From assembly GCA_035063885.1 (NCBI GenBank), contig JAPSFM010000005.1, positions 1 to 64,000 on the forward strand: a stretch of DNA of 64,000 nt, read 5' to 3'. How positions within the stretch are numbered: position 1 is the first letter of the stretch; the number at the start of each line of letters is the position of its first letter. The notes under the pieces are model-generated. The model was not told where the DNA came from. It saw only the letters and a program-made list of their open reading frames with translations, and searched no databases. The DNA is from CAADGY01 sp900696665. Its GTDB lineage: Bacteria > Acidobacteriota > Terriglobia > Bryobacterales > Bryobacteraceae. A program made the translations under genes and the position numbers. Shown piece by piece: positions 53,159 to 62,322 of this stretch.

Positions 53159-54324
53159 ATTTTGTTACCGCCGTCGTCGGAAACAAGGATGCTGCCGTCG
53201 TTTAGCTGCAGAAGTCCCACTGGCCTGCCCCAAACCTCGCGCGAATCCGGATTGAGCATCCAGCCCGTTAAGAAATCCTGTGGCTCTCCGGCCGGTTTCC
53301 CGTCCTTAAACGGCACAAATGCGACCGAATATCCAATGCGCTTAGCCCGGTTCCATGATCCGTGAAATGCCAGCAGCGCTCCACCGCGATACTGCTGTGG
53401 GAACTGCTGGCCCGTGTAAAAAATGAAATCCAGAACGGCAACATGCGATCCAAGCAGCACATCGGGCACGATCGTCCTTTTCACCAGATCCGGTTTCTCG
53501 CCTTTGCGCCGTGGGTCTTCATGCGGACCAATGTAGGCATACGGCCACCCGTAAAAGCCGCGCTGCTGTAAGTGCGTCAGGTAATCCGGAACGAGATCGT
53601 CCCCAAGCAGGTCCCGTTCCTGAACCGCCGCCCAGAGCGTGCTGGTGCCCGGATACCATCGCATGCCAATCGGATTTCGTGTGCCGGAAGCATAGATTTC
53701 ATGCCCGGTGCCGTCGGGGTTGTAGCGGTTGACAGCCGCCCGCTTCGGATCCTCACCGGCATCGACATTCGAGCGCGACCCGATGCCGACATACAGCTTT
53801 TCGCCTTTGGGATCGAACAGGAGCGACCTCGTCCAGTGGCCTGAACCGAAGTCGTGCATCGGCACGACCTCTTCCCCGCTTCCCACCTTCATCGCCTTCG
53901 CGTCGTATTTGTAGCGTTTGACGGAGGTCGTCTCGGCAATATACAAATAGTCCTTCCAAAAGGCGAGACCGTATGGGCGATCGAGGCCGCTGATTAGCGT
54001 TTTGCGCTGGTCCGGTTTGTTGTCTTGGTTGTTGTCCACCAGGACAAATACCGATCCGCCCTTCACGCTATCGGAAACCAGAATCTCCTTACCGGGCCCC
54101 ATCAACATGTAGCGCGGGCGTTCGAACTGGGCAGCCCATTCCTCAATTTCGAAGCCTTGTGGCAATTTCAGCCGCGCGCCGCCGGGGCGATCGATCACCC
54201 GCGGCCCGTTGTTTACGGATGGACTGGCGAACGGAGGCGGCAGCTTCACCTTGGCCTGCTGCCATCCGAAAACGCCTGCCGCCAAGGCACACGCAGAGAG
54301 GGAAATAATCAGCTTATTTGCCAT
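53131..54324 (-). CDS. PQQ-dependent sugar dehydrogenase-like protein
   Basis: A 397-aa six-bladed beta-propeller of the soluble glucose/sorbosone dehydrogenase family. Signal peptide (1-21), then repeated blade motifs (GPGKEILVSDSV, RPYGLAFWKDYLYIAET, HWTRSLLFDPKGEKLYVGIGSRSN, GTRNPIGMRWYPGTSTLWA, and DGSILVSDDGGNKIWRV). Histidine, arginine and asparagine at the blade edges fit the PQQ and calcium site, but cofactor use is inferred. No PQQ synthesis genes are in the window. The downstream heptaheme cytochrome is a plausible electron acceptor. Confidence 0.87.
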   Translation of the reverse strand: MANKLIISLSACALAAGVFGWQQAKVKLPPPFASPSVNNGPRVIDRPGGARLKLPQGFEIEEWAAQFERPRYMLMGPGKEILVSDSVKGGSVFVLVDNNQDNKPDQRKTLISGLDRPYGLAFWKDYLYIAETTSVKRYKYDAKAMKVGSGEEVVPMHDFGSGHWTRSLLFDPKGEKLYVGIGSRSNVDAGEDPKRAAVNRYNPDGTGHEIYASGTRNPIGMRWYPGTSTLWAAVQERDLLGDDLVPDYLTHLQQRGFYGWPYAYIGPHEDPRRKGEKPDLVKRTIVPDVLLGSHVAVLDFIFYTGQQFPQQYRGGALLAFHGSWNRAKRIGYSVAFVPFKDGKPAGEPQDFLTGWMLNPDSREVWGRPVGLLQLNDGSILVSDDGGNKIWRVYYKGS

Positions 54325-54510
54325 AAGTGCCGCATCCCATTGGTTTCAGTGTAACAGGCCGGTGGCAACTTGCTCTTGAACTGCCTGTGGCGTACCGCGA
54401 CAGCGGAGCGCCACTTTAGCTTGCGTGGTCGGAAAAGCGCGATCACGCCGCGGCTCCCAGCGGGCGCGCATCGAGTTCGCTTACCACACAAGCCACACAA
54501 GCCTGCCGGG

Positions 54511-54539
54511 TTGCACAATATCTTCCTTTGAGAAAGAAT
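54511..54539 (+). promoter_or_regulatory. Candidate promoter of the TonB receptor gene
   Basis: TTGCAC (54511-54516) and AAGAAT (54534-54539) are 17 bases apart, with partial matches to consensus. The rest of the 266-base gap from 54325 shows no other clear signal. Confidence 0.3.
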
Positions 54540-54590
54540 AGTCTCCGCCGCTGTTGCTCAAGCGGACTCAAGAAGGGGAAAGGGCTATTG

Positions 54591-57500
54591 ATGCTACGCT
54601 CGCTACTTCTCTTGGCTGTGTTTCTGTCTCCTGTTTTGAGTTTTGCCCAGGCGACCTTCGGAACCATAACCGGCACCGTTACAGATTCAACAGGCGCCGT
54701 TATCCCCAAGACCGTAGTCGTCGTCACCAACGAAGGCACCAACATCGCCCGCAGCGTCGTCACCGGAGAAGACGGCAACTATGTCGCGCCCAACCTGAAT
54801 GCTGGCGCCTATAGCGTCCAGGCGAAAGCCGTCGGTTTCAAGACCTTCGTCACTCGTGGCATCGCCCTCGAAGCCCTCCGCACCGTTCGTGTCGACATAC
54901 GCCTCGAAGTCGGCGACCTCGGCACGGAAGTCACCGTGCAAGGCACCGTGCCGGTCATCGAAACCGACACCGCCTCCATCGCCGCCGTTCGCACCAGCCG
55001 CGATCTCAGTGACCTGCCGCTCAATATCCGCTCCACGGTGAGCGGCACGGGCGACTCCGGCCTCTACCGTTACGTCTTCCTCGCGCCTACCGGCGGCCAG
55101 GGCGGCGGATCCCGCTTCAATCTCGGCGGCGCCCGCGGATCCCAGAACTACTTCAACGTCGACGGCATCTCTTCCAACTCGCCCGCCTTCGGTAACTCCA
55201 TCGGGCCCGCCACTCCCAGCTTCGACTCCATCCAGGAAGTCCGCTTCGAGATGGTAAACAACAAAGCGGAATTCGGCGAAGTCGCCAATATCACCGCCAT
55301 CACCAAAAGCGGCACCAATGACTTGCACGGCGCGCTGTTCTGGTATCACGAAAATTCCGCACTCAACGCACGGCCGTTCTTTGCCACCACCAAAGGCCAG
55401 AACATTCGTAATAACTTCGGCGCCTCCGCCGGCGGGCCTGTAATCCATAACAAGCTTTTCTTCTTCGGTACCTACGAAGGTGAACGTCAACGGCAACCGG
55501 CCGTCATCACACCGAACGTTCCCACTCTTGGCATGCGCAAAGGCGACTTCTCTGCCTTGACCAACGTTACCCTCCGCAATCCTTACACCGGACAGCCCTT
55601 CGCCGGCAACATCATCCCCACATCACTCCTGAACGCGGGCTCCACCTTCTGGCAAGATCGTTTCTATCCCAATCCCAACTTTGGCCCCGCCACTTCCACC
55701 AACGGTAACTACCGCGAATCCGTCCCACAACAAATCCGCCATGACCAGTTCGACATCCGCCTCGACTACGCACTCAAGTCGAATAACAACTTGTACGCGC
55801 GCGTGAGTTACAAACGTTCCGAACCCAAGGTGCTCGACAGCGGACTTCCATCGGAATTAACTGGACTCCGCGTCCAGGTCCGCATGGCCCGCCAGGTGGC
55901 GATCTCCGATACCTGGACCATCACTCCTACCCTGATCAACGAATTCAAAGCCGGTTTCGCCCGCAATTACAACCCGCGTGAGGGTATTCTCTTAGGTCAG
56001 GAGTTGGTGGAGAGACTCGGTATCTCGGGGCTCGAGCCTGCCCCTGGCGTCGCCAACGTTCCCAGCCTCACGATTACCGGCTTTCAAGCCATGTCTCAGA
56101 TCGCCAAGGCCGCGCCCGCTGAGAACACTTTTCAGTTTGTCGACCAGTTAACCAAAATCAGCGGCAAACACACCTTCAAGGGCGGCGTCGAATACCGCCC
56201 GCAGCAGTACAACGACTTTCGCCGCCCCCAGTTCGGTACTTACAACTTCACCGGCTTCGCCACGGGCAACGCCTGGGCCGACTTTCTCCTCGGTATTCCC
56301 CAAACCACTTCCCGCAATTATGTGCGTCCGCCCCGCTACGCCCGTTTCTTCCACCTCAGCGGATTCTTCCAGGACGACTTCAAACTAAGCCAGAGTTTCA
56401 CCCTCAGCTACGGTATTCGTTGGGATTATAACCAGCCCGCCCATGACAAACTCGACACCATTTTCAATGTCGATGCGCCGAATGGCCGGCTCGTTGTCCC
56501 CAACCAGACCATCCTCGATCGTTACGTCAATCCGCTCTTCCCCAAAACAATCCCCATTGTTACTGCCGCTACCGCCGGGTTTCCCGAACGCTCCCTTCGC
56601 CACGGTGACTTCAATAACTTCCAACCACGCATCGGCTTCGCCTGGCGGCCCTTCGGCGGAACCAGAAACGTTATCCGCGGCGGCTACGGCGTCTTCAACG
56701 ACGACTTCACAGCCGATATCTTCTCCGCTCTCTACGGCGGCCCCTTCTCTCTTACGGAAAGCTTCGTGAACTCCCTCGCGAACAATAGGCCGGCCCTTAC
56801 CTTGCAGCAGCCCTTCCTGGGCACCGGCACCACCGGCAACGTCGACGTCACCGGCATCAACCCCGATGTCCGCAACGCCTACGCCCAGCAGTGGAACCTT
56901 ACCATTGAACGGGAACTGGGCGCATCTATCGGGCTCCGCCTCTCCTATATCGGCTCCAAGTCGAACGGCCTCGTCTACGGCCGCAACATTAATATGCCCG
57001 TTCCCAGCGCCACGCCATTCGCACAAAGCCGCCGTCCTTTCCCCCTCTTCCGCAATATCGTCATGCGCAACAACGGCGGCACCCATATCTTCAACGCACT
57101 CACTACGCAACTCGAACGCAAATGGTCCCGCGGCTTTTCATTTATGGGTGCGTGGACATGGTCCAAGAGCCTCACGGATGTTGATGAGATCGGTGGCGTC
57201 GAGAGTGGTACGACCATCGAGAACGCATTCGATCGCCGCCGTGAACGCGGTGATGCGCAATACACGCCACGCCACCGTTTCATTTCCACAGTCATCTACG
57301 AACTTCCCATCGGCCGCGGCAAGCCCTTGCTCGGCTCAGGCGGCCCCCTCGCTTTCGTCGCCGGTGATTGGCAGCTAAGCGGTTCTTACATAGCCCAAAC
57401 CGGCGAGTTCCTCACACCCACCTTCGCCGGGTCCGACCCGTCAAACACTCAAACCGTCGGGGGACGGCCTGACCGCATCGGCAACGGCAACCTCCCCGCC

Positions 57501-57830
57501 GATCAGCGCACCATCGACCGTTGGTTCGACGCCTCCGCCTTTGCCGTTCCTCCCGCGAACTCCGGACGCTTCGGCAACTCCGGCCGCGGCATCCTCGTCG
57601 GCCCCGGCCGCCAGATCGCCTCCGCCGCCATGTTCAAGTCCTTCCCCGTTCGCGAGAAGATGTTTCTCCGCATTCAGATCAGCTTTACCAACCTCTTCAA
57701 CAAAGCAAACTTCAGTATCCCGGCGCTCAATATCTCGGCGCCGAACAACGTCGCCACCATCCGCGCCGTGCAAAGCCGTGACCTCGCCGGCCCTCGCAAC
57801 GGATTGATCGGCGCACGCCTCGATTGGTAA
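54591..57830 (+). CDS. TonB-dependent receptor with carboxypeptidase-regulatory N-domain (Oar-like)
   Basis: A 1079-aa outer-membrane protein. Signal peptide (1-19), a CarboxypepD_reg/Ig-like domain (about 25-105; TITGTVTDSTGAVIP), a plug (FNVDGISSN, ITKSGTNDLHG) and a long barrel ending in RNGLIGARLDW. The Oar-like class is expanded in Acidobacteriota and may import or bind large substrates or help surface assembly. The open frame begins at 54528, but ATG 54591 starts the signal, with AAGGG upstream. Codons end in C far more than in neighbours. It has no partner SusD gene nearby. Confidence 0.93.
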   Translation: MLRSLLLLAVFLSPVLSFAQATFGTITGTVTDSTGAVIPKTVVVVTNEGTNIARSVVTGEDGNYVAPNLNAGAYSVQAKAVGFKTFVTRGIALEALRTVRVDIRLEVGDLGTEVTVQGTVPVIETDTASIAAVRTSRDLSDLPLNIRSTVSGTGDSGLYRYVFLAPTGGQGGGSRFNLGGARGSQNYFNVDGISSNSPAFGNSIGPATPSFDSIQEVRFEMVNNKAEFGEVANITAITKSGTNDLHGALFWYHENSALNARPFFATTKGQNIRNNFGASAGGPVIHNKLFFFGTYEGERQRQPAVITPNVPTLGMRKGDFSALTNVTLRNPYTGQPFAGNIIPTSLLNAGSTFWQDRFYPNPNFGPATSTNGNYRESVPQQIRHDQFDIRLDYALKSNNNLYARVSYKRSEPKVLDSGLPSELTGLRVQVRMARQVAISDTWTITPTLINEFKAGFARNYNPREGILLGQELVERLGISGLEPAPGVANVPSLTITGFQAMSQIAKAAPAENTFQFVDQLTKISGKHTFKGGVEYRPQQYNDFRRPQFGTYNFTGFATGNAWADFLLGIPQTTSRNYVRPPRYARFFHLSGFFQDDFKLSQSFTLSYGIRWDYNQPAHDKLDTIFNVDAPNGRLVVPNQTILDRYVNPLFPKTIPIVTAATAGFPERSLRHGDFNNFQPRIGFAWRPFGGTRNVIRGGYGVFNDDFTADIFSALYGGPFSLTESFVNSLANNRPALTLQQPFLGTGTTGNVDVTGINPDVRNAYAQQWNLTIERELGASIGLRLSYIGSKSNGLVYGRNINMPVPSATPFAQSRRPFPLFRNIVMRNNGGTHIFNALTTQLERKWSRGFSFMGAWTWSKSLTDVDEIGGVESGTTIENAFDRRRERGDAQYTPRHRFISTVIYELPIGRGKPLLGSGGPLAFVAGDWQLSGSYIAQTGEFLTPTFAGSDPSNTQTVGGRPDRIGNGNLPADQRTIDRWFDASAFAVPPANSGRFGNSGRGILVGPGRQIASAAMFKSFPVREKMFLRIQISFTNLFNKANFSIPALNISAPNNVATIRAVQSRDLAGPRNGLIGARLDW

Positions 57831-57834
57831 ATAC

Positions 57835-57850
57835 GGCGGAAGCATCCGCC
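57835..57850 (+). terminator. Hairpin after the TonB receptor gene
   Basis: GGCGGA-AGCA-TCCGCC forms a perfect six-pair stem four bases after the stop. No U-run follows, so a rho-independent role is uncertain. Confidence 0.35.
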
Positions 57851-57957
57851 AACGGCCTTCCGGCACGATAAAAAAATGCAATCAACGCCATAGAAATGTT
57901 TAGTTTCCCGTCCGGCGAGAGTACGTGCATGATGTAGCAGTAAGTCTACGAGGAAAC

Positions 57958-59334
57958 ATGAACGTAAGAATTCCAGCCGGTCTCTGTCTGCCTGGCGTGC
58001 CTGCGCTGGCCCAGGTTCCGCCGGAAGATGCGCTATCGGCTTTAAATGAATCCGTGCGGTCCGCTCAATCCGCCGGAGACAATGCCTGGATGCTCGCCAG
58101 CGCGGCACTGGTGCTGATGATGACCGGGCCGGGTCTTGCTCTTTTTTATGGCGGGCTGGTGAGGAAGAAGAACGTGCTGGGAACCATGATGCACAGCTTC
58201 ATCCTCATGGCACTGGTCACCATTATTTGGGCCATCGCGGGATATAGCCTCGCTTTCGGTGAAGGAAGTGCCTTCATCGGCGATTTTCGTTACCTGTTTC
58301 TGAGCGGCGTTGGTGCGGAGCCGAACAGCGACTATGCGGCTACTATTCCGCAGCAGAGCTTCATGGTTTTCCAACTGATGTTCGCCATCATCACGCCGGC
58401 GCTTATCTCGGGAGCGTTCGCCGAACGGATGAAGTTCAGCGCCATGCTGCTTTTCATGGTTCTCTGGCTGTTCATCGTCTACTTCCCCATGGCGCACATG
58501 GTATGGGGCAAGGGAGGGCTGCTGAATGCCTTCTCGGGCGGTTACATTCCGTCGTTCGATTTTGCTGGCGGCACGGTCGTTCATGTTACTTCCGGCGTTT
58601 CGGCCCTGGTATGCGCCTTGTATCTCGGAAGGCGGATGGGTTATCCAAGCGAGACCATGAAGCCGCACAACCTGGTACTCAGCTTCATCGGAGCCTGCCT
58701 GCTTTGGGTGGGTTGGTTTGGATTTAACGCGGGCAGCGCTCTGAGCGCATCTTCGCTGGCCTCCAGCGCCTTTGTCGCGACCCATCTGGGAGCGGCGGCG
58801 GCCACTTTGGGGTGGTTGCTCGCCGAATGGATGCGAAGCGGCAAACCGACGGTTCTCGGCGGCATCTCGGGAGCCGTCTCTGGACTCGTCGCCATCACCC
58901 CCGCTTCCGGATTCGTCCAGCCGTTCCCGGCCATCCTTATCGGCTTCCTGGCCGGCGTGGTCTGCTATTTGATGGTAGCTGCTGTAAAACACCGATTCCG
59001 GTATGACGATTCACTCGATGCCTTCGGAGTGCACGGAATCGGAGGCACACTCGGCGCTCTGCTGACGGGTGTATTTGCCACCAATGCCGTCAACACCGCG
59101 TTGAAAGATTCGTCGGGAGCGCCTGCGCCGCTGGGACTGATAGACGGCAACCCCGGCCAGGTTCTGAACCAGGGGATGGGTGTTGTTATTGCCTGGACGC
59201 TCGCAATTGCCGGGACCCTCGTGATCCTGAAAATTTGCGACGCGGTTCTTGGCGTACGCGTGAAGCCGGAGCATGAGATTCAGGGCCTGGATCTCAGCAT
59301 GCACGGAGAAGAGGCTTACAACCTGGAGTTGTGA
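57958..59334 (+). CDS. amt: Ammonium transporter
   Basis: A 458-aa Amt channel. Signal peptide (1-17), then about 11 membrane helices. The twin-histidine pore residues are in GGTVVHVTSG and FGVHGIGGTLG, and DDSLDAFGVHG is the family signature. It moves ammonium across the inner membrane and is normally blocked by the PII protein encoded 72 bases downstream. ATG 57958 has GAGGAAAC upstream; the frame reaches 57925. No sigma-54 or NtrC site is clear upstream. Confidence 0.94.
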   Translation: MNVRIPAGLCLPGVPALAQVPPEDALSALNESVRSAQSAGDNAWMLASAALVLMMTGPGLALFYGGLVRKKNVLGTMMHSFILMALVTIIWAIAGYSLAFGEGSAFIGDFRYLFLSGVGAEPNSDYAATIPQQSFMVFQLMFAIITPALISGAFAERMKFSAMLLFMVLWLFIVYFPMAHMVWGKGGLLNAFSGGYIPSFDFAGGTVVHVTSGVSALVCALYLGRRMGYPSETMKPHNLVLSFIGACLLWVGWFGFNAGSALSASSLASSAFVATHLGAAAATLGWLLAEWMRSGKPTVLGGISGAVSGLVAITPASGFVQPFPAILIGFLAGVVCYLMVAAVKHRFRYDDSLDAFGVHGIGGTLGALLTGVFATNAVNTALKDSSGAPAPLGLIDGNPGQVLNQGMGVVIAWTLAIAGTLVILKICDAVLGVRVKPEHEIQGLDLSMHGEEAYNLEL

Positions 59335-59406
59335 TGTACTTGCGCAAATGTTTCCCGCTGGCTTGCGCGCGCGGCTCAGCAGGCGTTTTACGAGGACAGG
59401 CACCCC

Positions 59407-59745
59407 ATGAAGAAGATTGAAGCGATTGTCCAGCCGTTCAAACTGGACGAGATCAAAGAAGCGCTAAGGGGAATCGGCGTGGACGGCATGACCGTTTTGG
59501 AGGCCCGCGGACACGGCCGCCAGAAAGGCCACAAAGAAGTCTACCGGGGGCAGGAGTATCAGGTGGATCTGCTCCCGAAGATCAAGCTCGAGCTGGTGGT
59601 CCCCGACAGCCGTACAGATGAAGTGGTTCAAGTCCTTATGGAATCCGCGCGAACCGGCCGCATCGGAGACGGAAAAATCTTTGTGTACGACGTCGCCGGG
59701 GCGATCCGGATCCGTAACAACGACCGGGGTGAATCGGCACTCTAA
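59407..59745 (+). CDS. glnK: PII nitrogen regulatory protein
   Basis: A 112-aa PII protein. The T-loop carries the uridylylation tyrosine at 51 (RGQEYQVDLLPK), and KIFVYDVAGAIRIRN is the C-terminal signature. It senses ATP, ADP and 2-oxoglutarate and controls Amt. The glnB/glnK distinction rests on linkage to amt. Its stop overlaps the glnD ATG (TAATG). Confidence 0.96.
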   Translation: MKKIEAIVQPFKLDEIKEALRGIGVDGMTVLEARGHGRQKGHKEVYRGQEYQVDLLPKIKLELVVPDSRTDEVVQVLMESARTGRIGDGKIFVYDVAGAIRIRNNDRGESAL

Positions 59746-62267
59746 TGGAAGGCCGGGCTGTCATGACGCGAAGCGACCTGCGAATGCCCGCTCGTTTACA
59801 TCACCTTCGTGAAGCGTTCTTCGAGACAGGCAATGCGGCACGCGTATTGGCGGGCAGGACCTCGTTCATCGATGGCATCGTCCTCAACCTCTACAATGAC
59901 GTCCTCGCCCCGGTATTCCCTTCCGGCCTTGTATTGCTTGCCGCCGGCGGATACGGCCGGTGTGAGTTGTTTCCATGTTCCGATATCGACCTGCTGATCC
60001 TGTCCGAACAGGACCTTGAACAACCGCGTGCTCGCGACAGCCTGTCCGCCTTTCTCCGGCAACTATGGGACTTGGGACTACGGCTGAGTCATTCGATACG
60101 GACTACGGGGGAGTGCCTCGAAGTACAGTCCCACAACGTGGAGTTGAATACCAGTCTGCTCGACCAGCGGCGGTTGGCCGGAGACCTCGATCTGCACGCC
60201 CGGCTCGAAAGACGCTTACCGGGTTTTCTCCGCGCGCAACGCAATACGCTGGCGCGCCACCTGGTCCGGCTCGCGAGTGAGAGACACACCAGATACGGCC
60301 AGACTACCTATCACCTCGAACCGGACATCAAAGAGGGGCCAGGCGGGCTCCGGGACTTGCATCTGCTGACCTGGCTCCGCCGCTTGCGCGACGCGGGAGA
60401 TCCCTATCCCAGCCGGAGATCAACGGCGGAGGAACTCGGGGAGCAGATCGGGGATGCCCGTGAGTTCATTCACGCCGCGCGATGCTTTCTTCACTACGAG
60501 GCCGGCCGCGATAACAACCGCCTTACGTTTGCATCCCAGGATGCCATCGCCGAACAGTCCTTTACCCGGCAGCGGGACCCCGCGTTGTGGATGCGCGATT
60601 ACTACCGGTATGCCGGCTCGGTCTTCAAAGCGGCGGTGCGGGCCATGGAAGCCGCTGGAGGTACGGAAGGGTCGTTGCTAACCCAGTTTCGCGACTGGCG
60701 GTCCCGCTTGTCGAACGCTGACTTTACCGTATCCCGCGAGCGGGTCTATCTGCGTTCTCCACACCAACTCCATCCCGATCCGGACCTGGTGCTTCGATTG
60801 TTTCAGTTCGTTGCGCGCCACGGTCTCCGGCTGGCTTTGGATACGGAGCGCCGGCTCGAACGCGCCCTGCCATCGCTGGCCGGCTATTATTCACGGAGCC
60901 GCCCGTTGTGGCCCACTATAGAAGAGCTATTGAACCTTCCCCACGCGCATATGGCGCTACGCATGATGAACGATACCGGGGTGCTGCGTGCACTGTTCCC
61001 GGAATGGGAGGCCATTGAACATCTCGTAGTACGCGATTTCTACCACCGGTACACGGTGGACGAACATTCACTGATGGCTATCCAGACTCTGGCGGAACTG
61101 AAAGCCGGGGGAGAAGCGCCGCGCTGTGGTTTCGCAAACCTGATGTTGGAAATGGATGCGACCGCGCCTCTCTACTTCGCGCTGCTTTTTCACGATACGG
61201 GTAAGGGCAGGGGTTTGGGAACGCACCTCGCCGAATCCGTCCGAGCCGCCGATGACGCGATGGAACGTATCCAGGTGCCGGCTGGAGTGCGCAAGCTCGT
61301 ACGGGTGTTGATACGGCACCATCTGGATCTTTCGGCAGCCATGTCGTCGAGAGATCTGGACGACCCGGACGTGATAGCGGATCTTGCGGCGCGCATCGAG
61401 ACGATCGAACAACTCAAGCATCTTGCCCTGTTGACCTACGCGGATATCAGTGCGGTGAATCCGGGCGCCATGACTCCATGGCGGCGTGAGCAATTATGGA
61501 AAGCCTATTTGTGCACATACCGCGAACTGACAACGGAACTGGAAGACAACAGAATCTCGGCCTTCTCTTCTACCGCGCCGGAGGAAACCGCTTTCCTCGA
61601 AGGGTTCCCAACCCGGTATCTTCGTACCCACACGCCGCCGGAAATCCGCGAACATCTTGAGCTTCGCAAAGAGGCCGTCTCTACCGGTGTTGCGCTGCGT
61701 GTTTCAAAGAACGACAGCGGCTATTCTCTGGTGATTGTGACGAAGGACCGGCCGTTTCTATTCGCCTCTATCGCCGGTGCGCTCGCCGGCTTTGGAATGA
61801 ACATCCTCAAAGCCGAGGCCTTCGCCAACAGAAACGGCGAGGTGCTCGATACCTTTGTGTTCGCGGACCCGCTTCGGACGCTGGAGTTGAACCCGGTTGA
61901 GGTGGATCGCCTCCGGTTGACCATCGAAAGAGCCGTGCTCGACCGCCTGGATGTCCGGCGCCTTTTGGACCGGCCGAATCCGCCCGCGCCGCCGCGGAGC
62001 GCCCAGATAAAGCCGTCCGTCAGCTTCGACGGCACAGCCTCGGCAACGGCAACGCTGGTAGAGATAGTGGCAGCCGACCGGCCTGGATTGCTTTATGCTC
62101 TGGCGCGCTGTATCTCCGATGCCGGCTGTGACATCGATGTCGTTCTGGTGGACACGAAAGCCCATCGCGCGCTGGACGTATTCTATATCACGTCGGAGCG
62201 GCGGAAACTGACAGATGACCGGCAGGCGCAGTTGCGAGACCGGCTCCTCAAAGCGTGCGAAACGTGA
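59745..62267 (+). CDS. glnD: [Protein-PII] uridylyltransferase/uridylyl-removing enzyme
   Basis: An 840-aa bifunctional enzyme. The nucleotidyltransferase motif LLAAGGYGRCELFPCSDIDLL (about 66-86), GPGGLRDLHLLTWL, an HD domain (DEHSLMAIQTL and FHDTGKGRG), and two C-terminal ACT domains (about 650-720 and 770-840) are all present. It adds UMP to PII Tyr51 when glutamine is low and removes it when high. Start ATG 59745 overlaps the PII stop; ATG 59763 is an alternative. Confidence 0.95.
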   Translation: MEGRAVMTRSDLRMPARLHHLREAFFETGNAARVLAGRTSFIDGIVLNLYNDVLAPVFPSGLVLLAAGGYGRCELFPCSDIDLLILSEQDLEQPRARDSLSAFLRQLWDLGLRLSHSIRTTGECLEVQSHNVELNTSLLDQRRLAGDLDLHARLERRLPGFLRAQRNTLARHLVRLASERHTRYGQTTYHLEPDIKEGPGGLRDLHLLTWLRRLRDAGDPYPSRRSTAEELGEQIGDAREFIHAARCFLHYEAGRDNNRLTFASQDAIAEQSFTRQRDPALWMRDYYRYAGSVFKAAVRAMEAAGGTEGSLLTQFRDWRSRLSNADFTVSRERVYLRSPHQLHPDPDLVLRLFQFVARHGLRLALDTERRLERALPSLAGYYSRSRPLWPTIEELLNLPHAHMALRMMNDTGVLRALFPEWEAIEHLVVRDFYHRYTVDEHSLMAIQTLAELKAGGEAPRCGFANLMLEMDATAPLYFALLFHDTGKGRGLGTHLAESVRAADDAMERIQVPAGVRKLVRVLIRHHLDLSAAMSSRDLDDPDVIADLAARIETIEQLKHLALLTYADISAVNPGAMTPWRREQLWKAYLCTYRELTTELEDNRISAFSSTAPEETAFLEGFPTRYLRTHTPPEIREHLELRKEAVSTGVALRVSKNDSGYSLVIVTKDRPFLFASIAGALAGFGMNILKAEAFANRNGEVLDTFVFADPLRTLELNPVEVDRLRLTIERAVLDRLDVRRLLDRPNPPAPPRSAQIKPSVSFDGTASATATLVEIVAADRPGLLYALARCISDAGCDIDVVLVDTKAHRALDVFYITSERRKLTDDRQAQLRDRLLKACET

Positions 62268-62272
62268 TTGAT

Positions 62273-62304
62273 GCGCACAACCGCTCAGCAGCGGAGCCGT
62301 GCGC
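62273..62304. terminator. Nested hairpin in a convergent junction
   Basis: GCGCAC (62273-62278) pairs with GTGCGC (62299-62304), enclosing CCGCT/AGCGG (62281-62294). It lies between the converging stops of glnD and the TPR gene and could end transcription from either side, but no U-run is present. Confidence 0.35.
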
Positions 62305-62322
62305 GCGGGCAAGCGGCCGTGA

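Noticed and set aside
54687..55496. 269-aa minus-strand frame within the TonB receptor gene
   Set aside because: It is glycine/valine/aspartate-rich and explained by C-ending codons on the plus strand.
57866..57895. Possible sigma-54 promoter before amt (GGCAC followed by TGC)
   Set aside because: GG and GC elements are 14 bases apart rather than the required 10.
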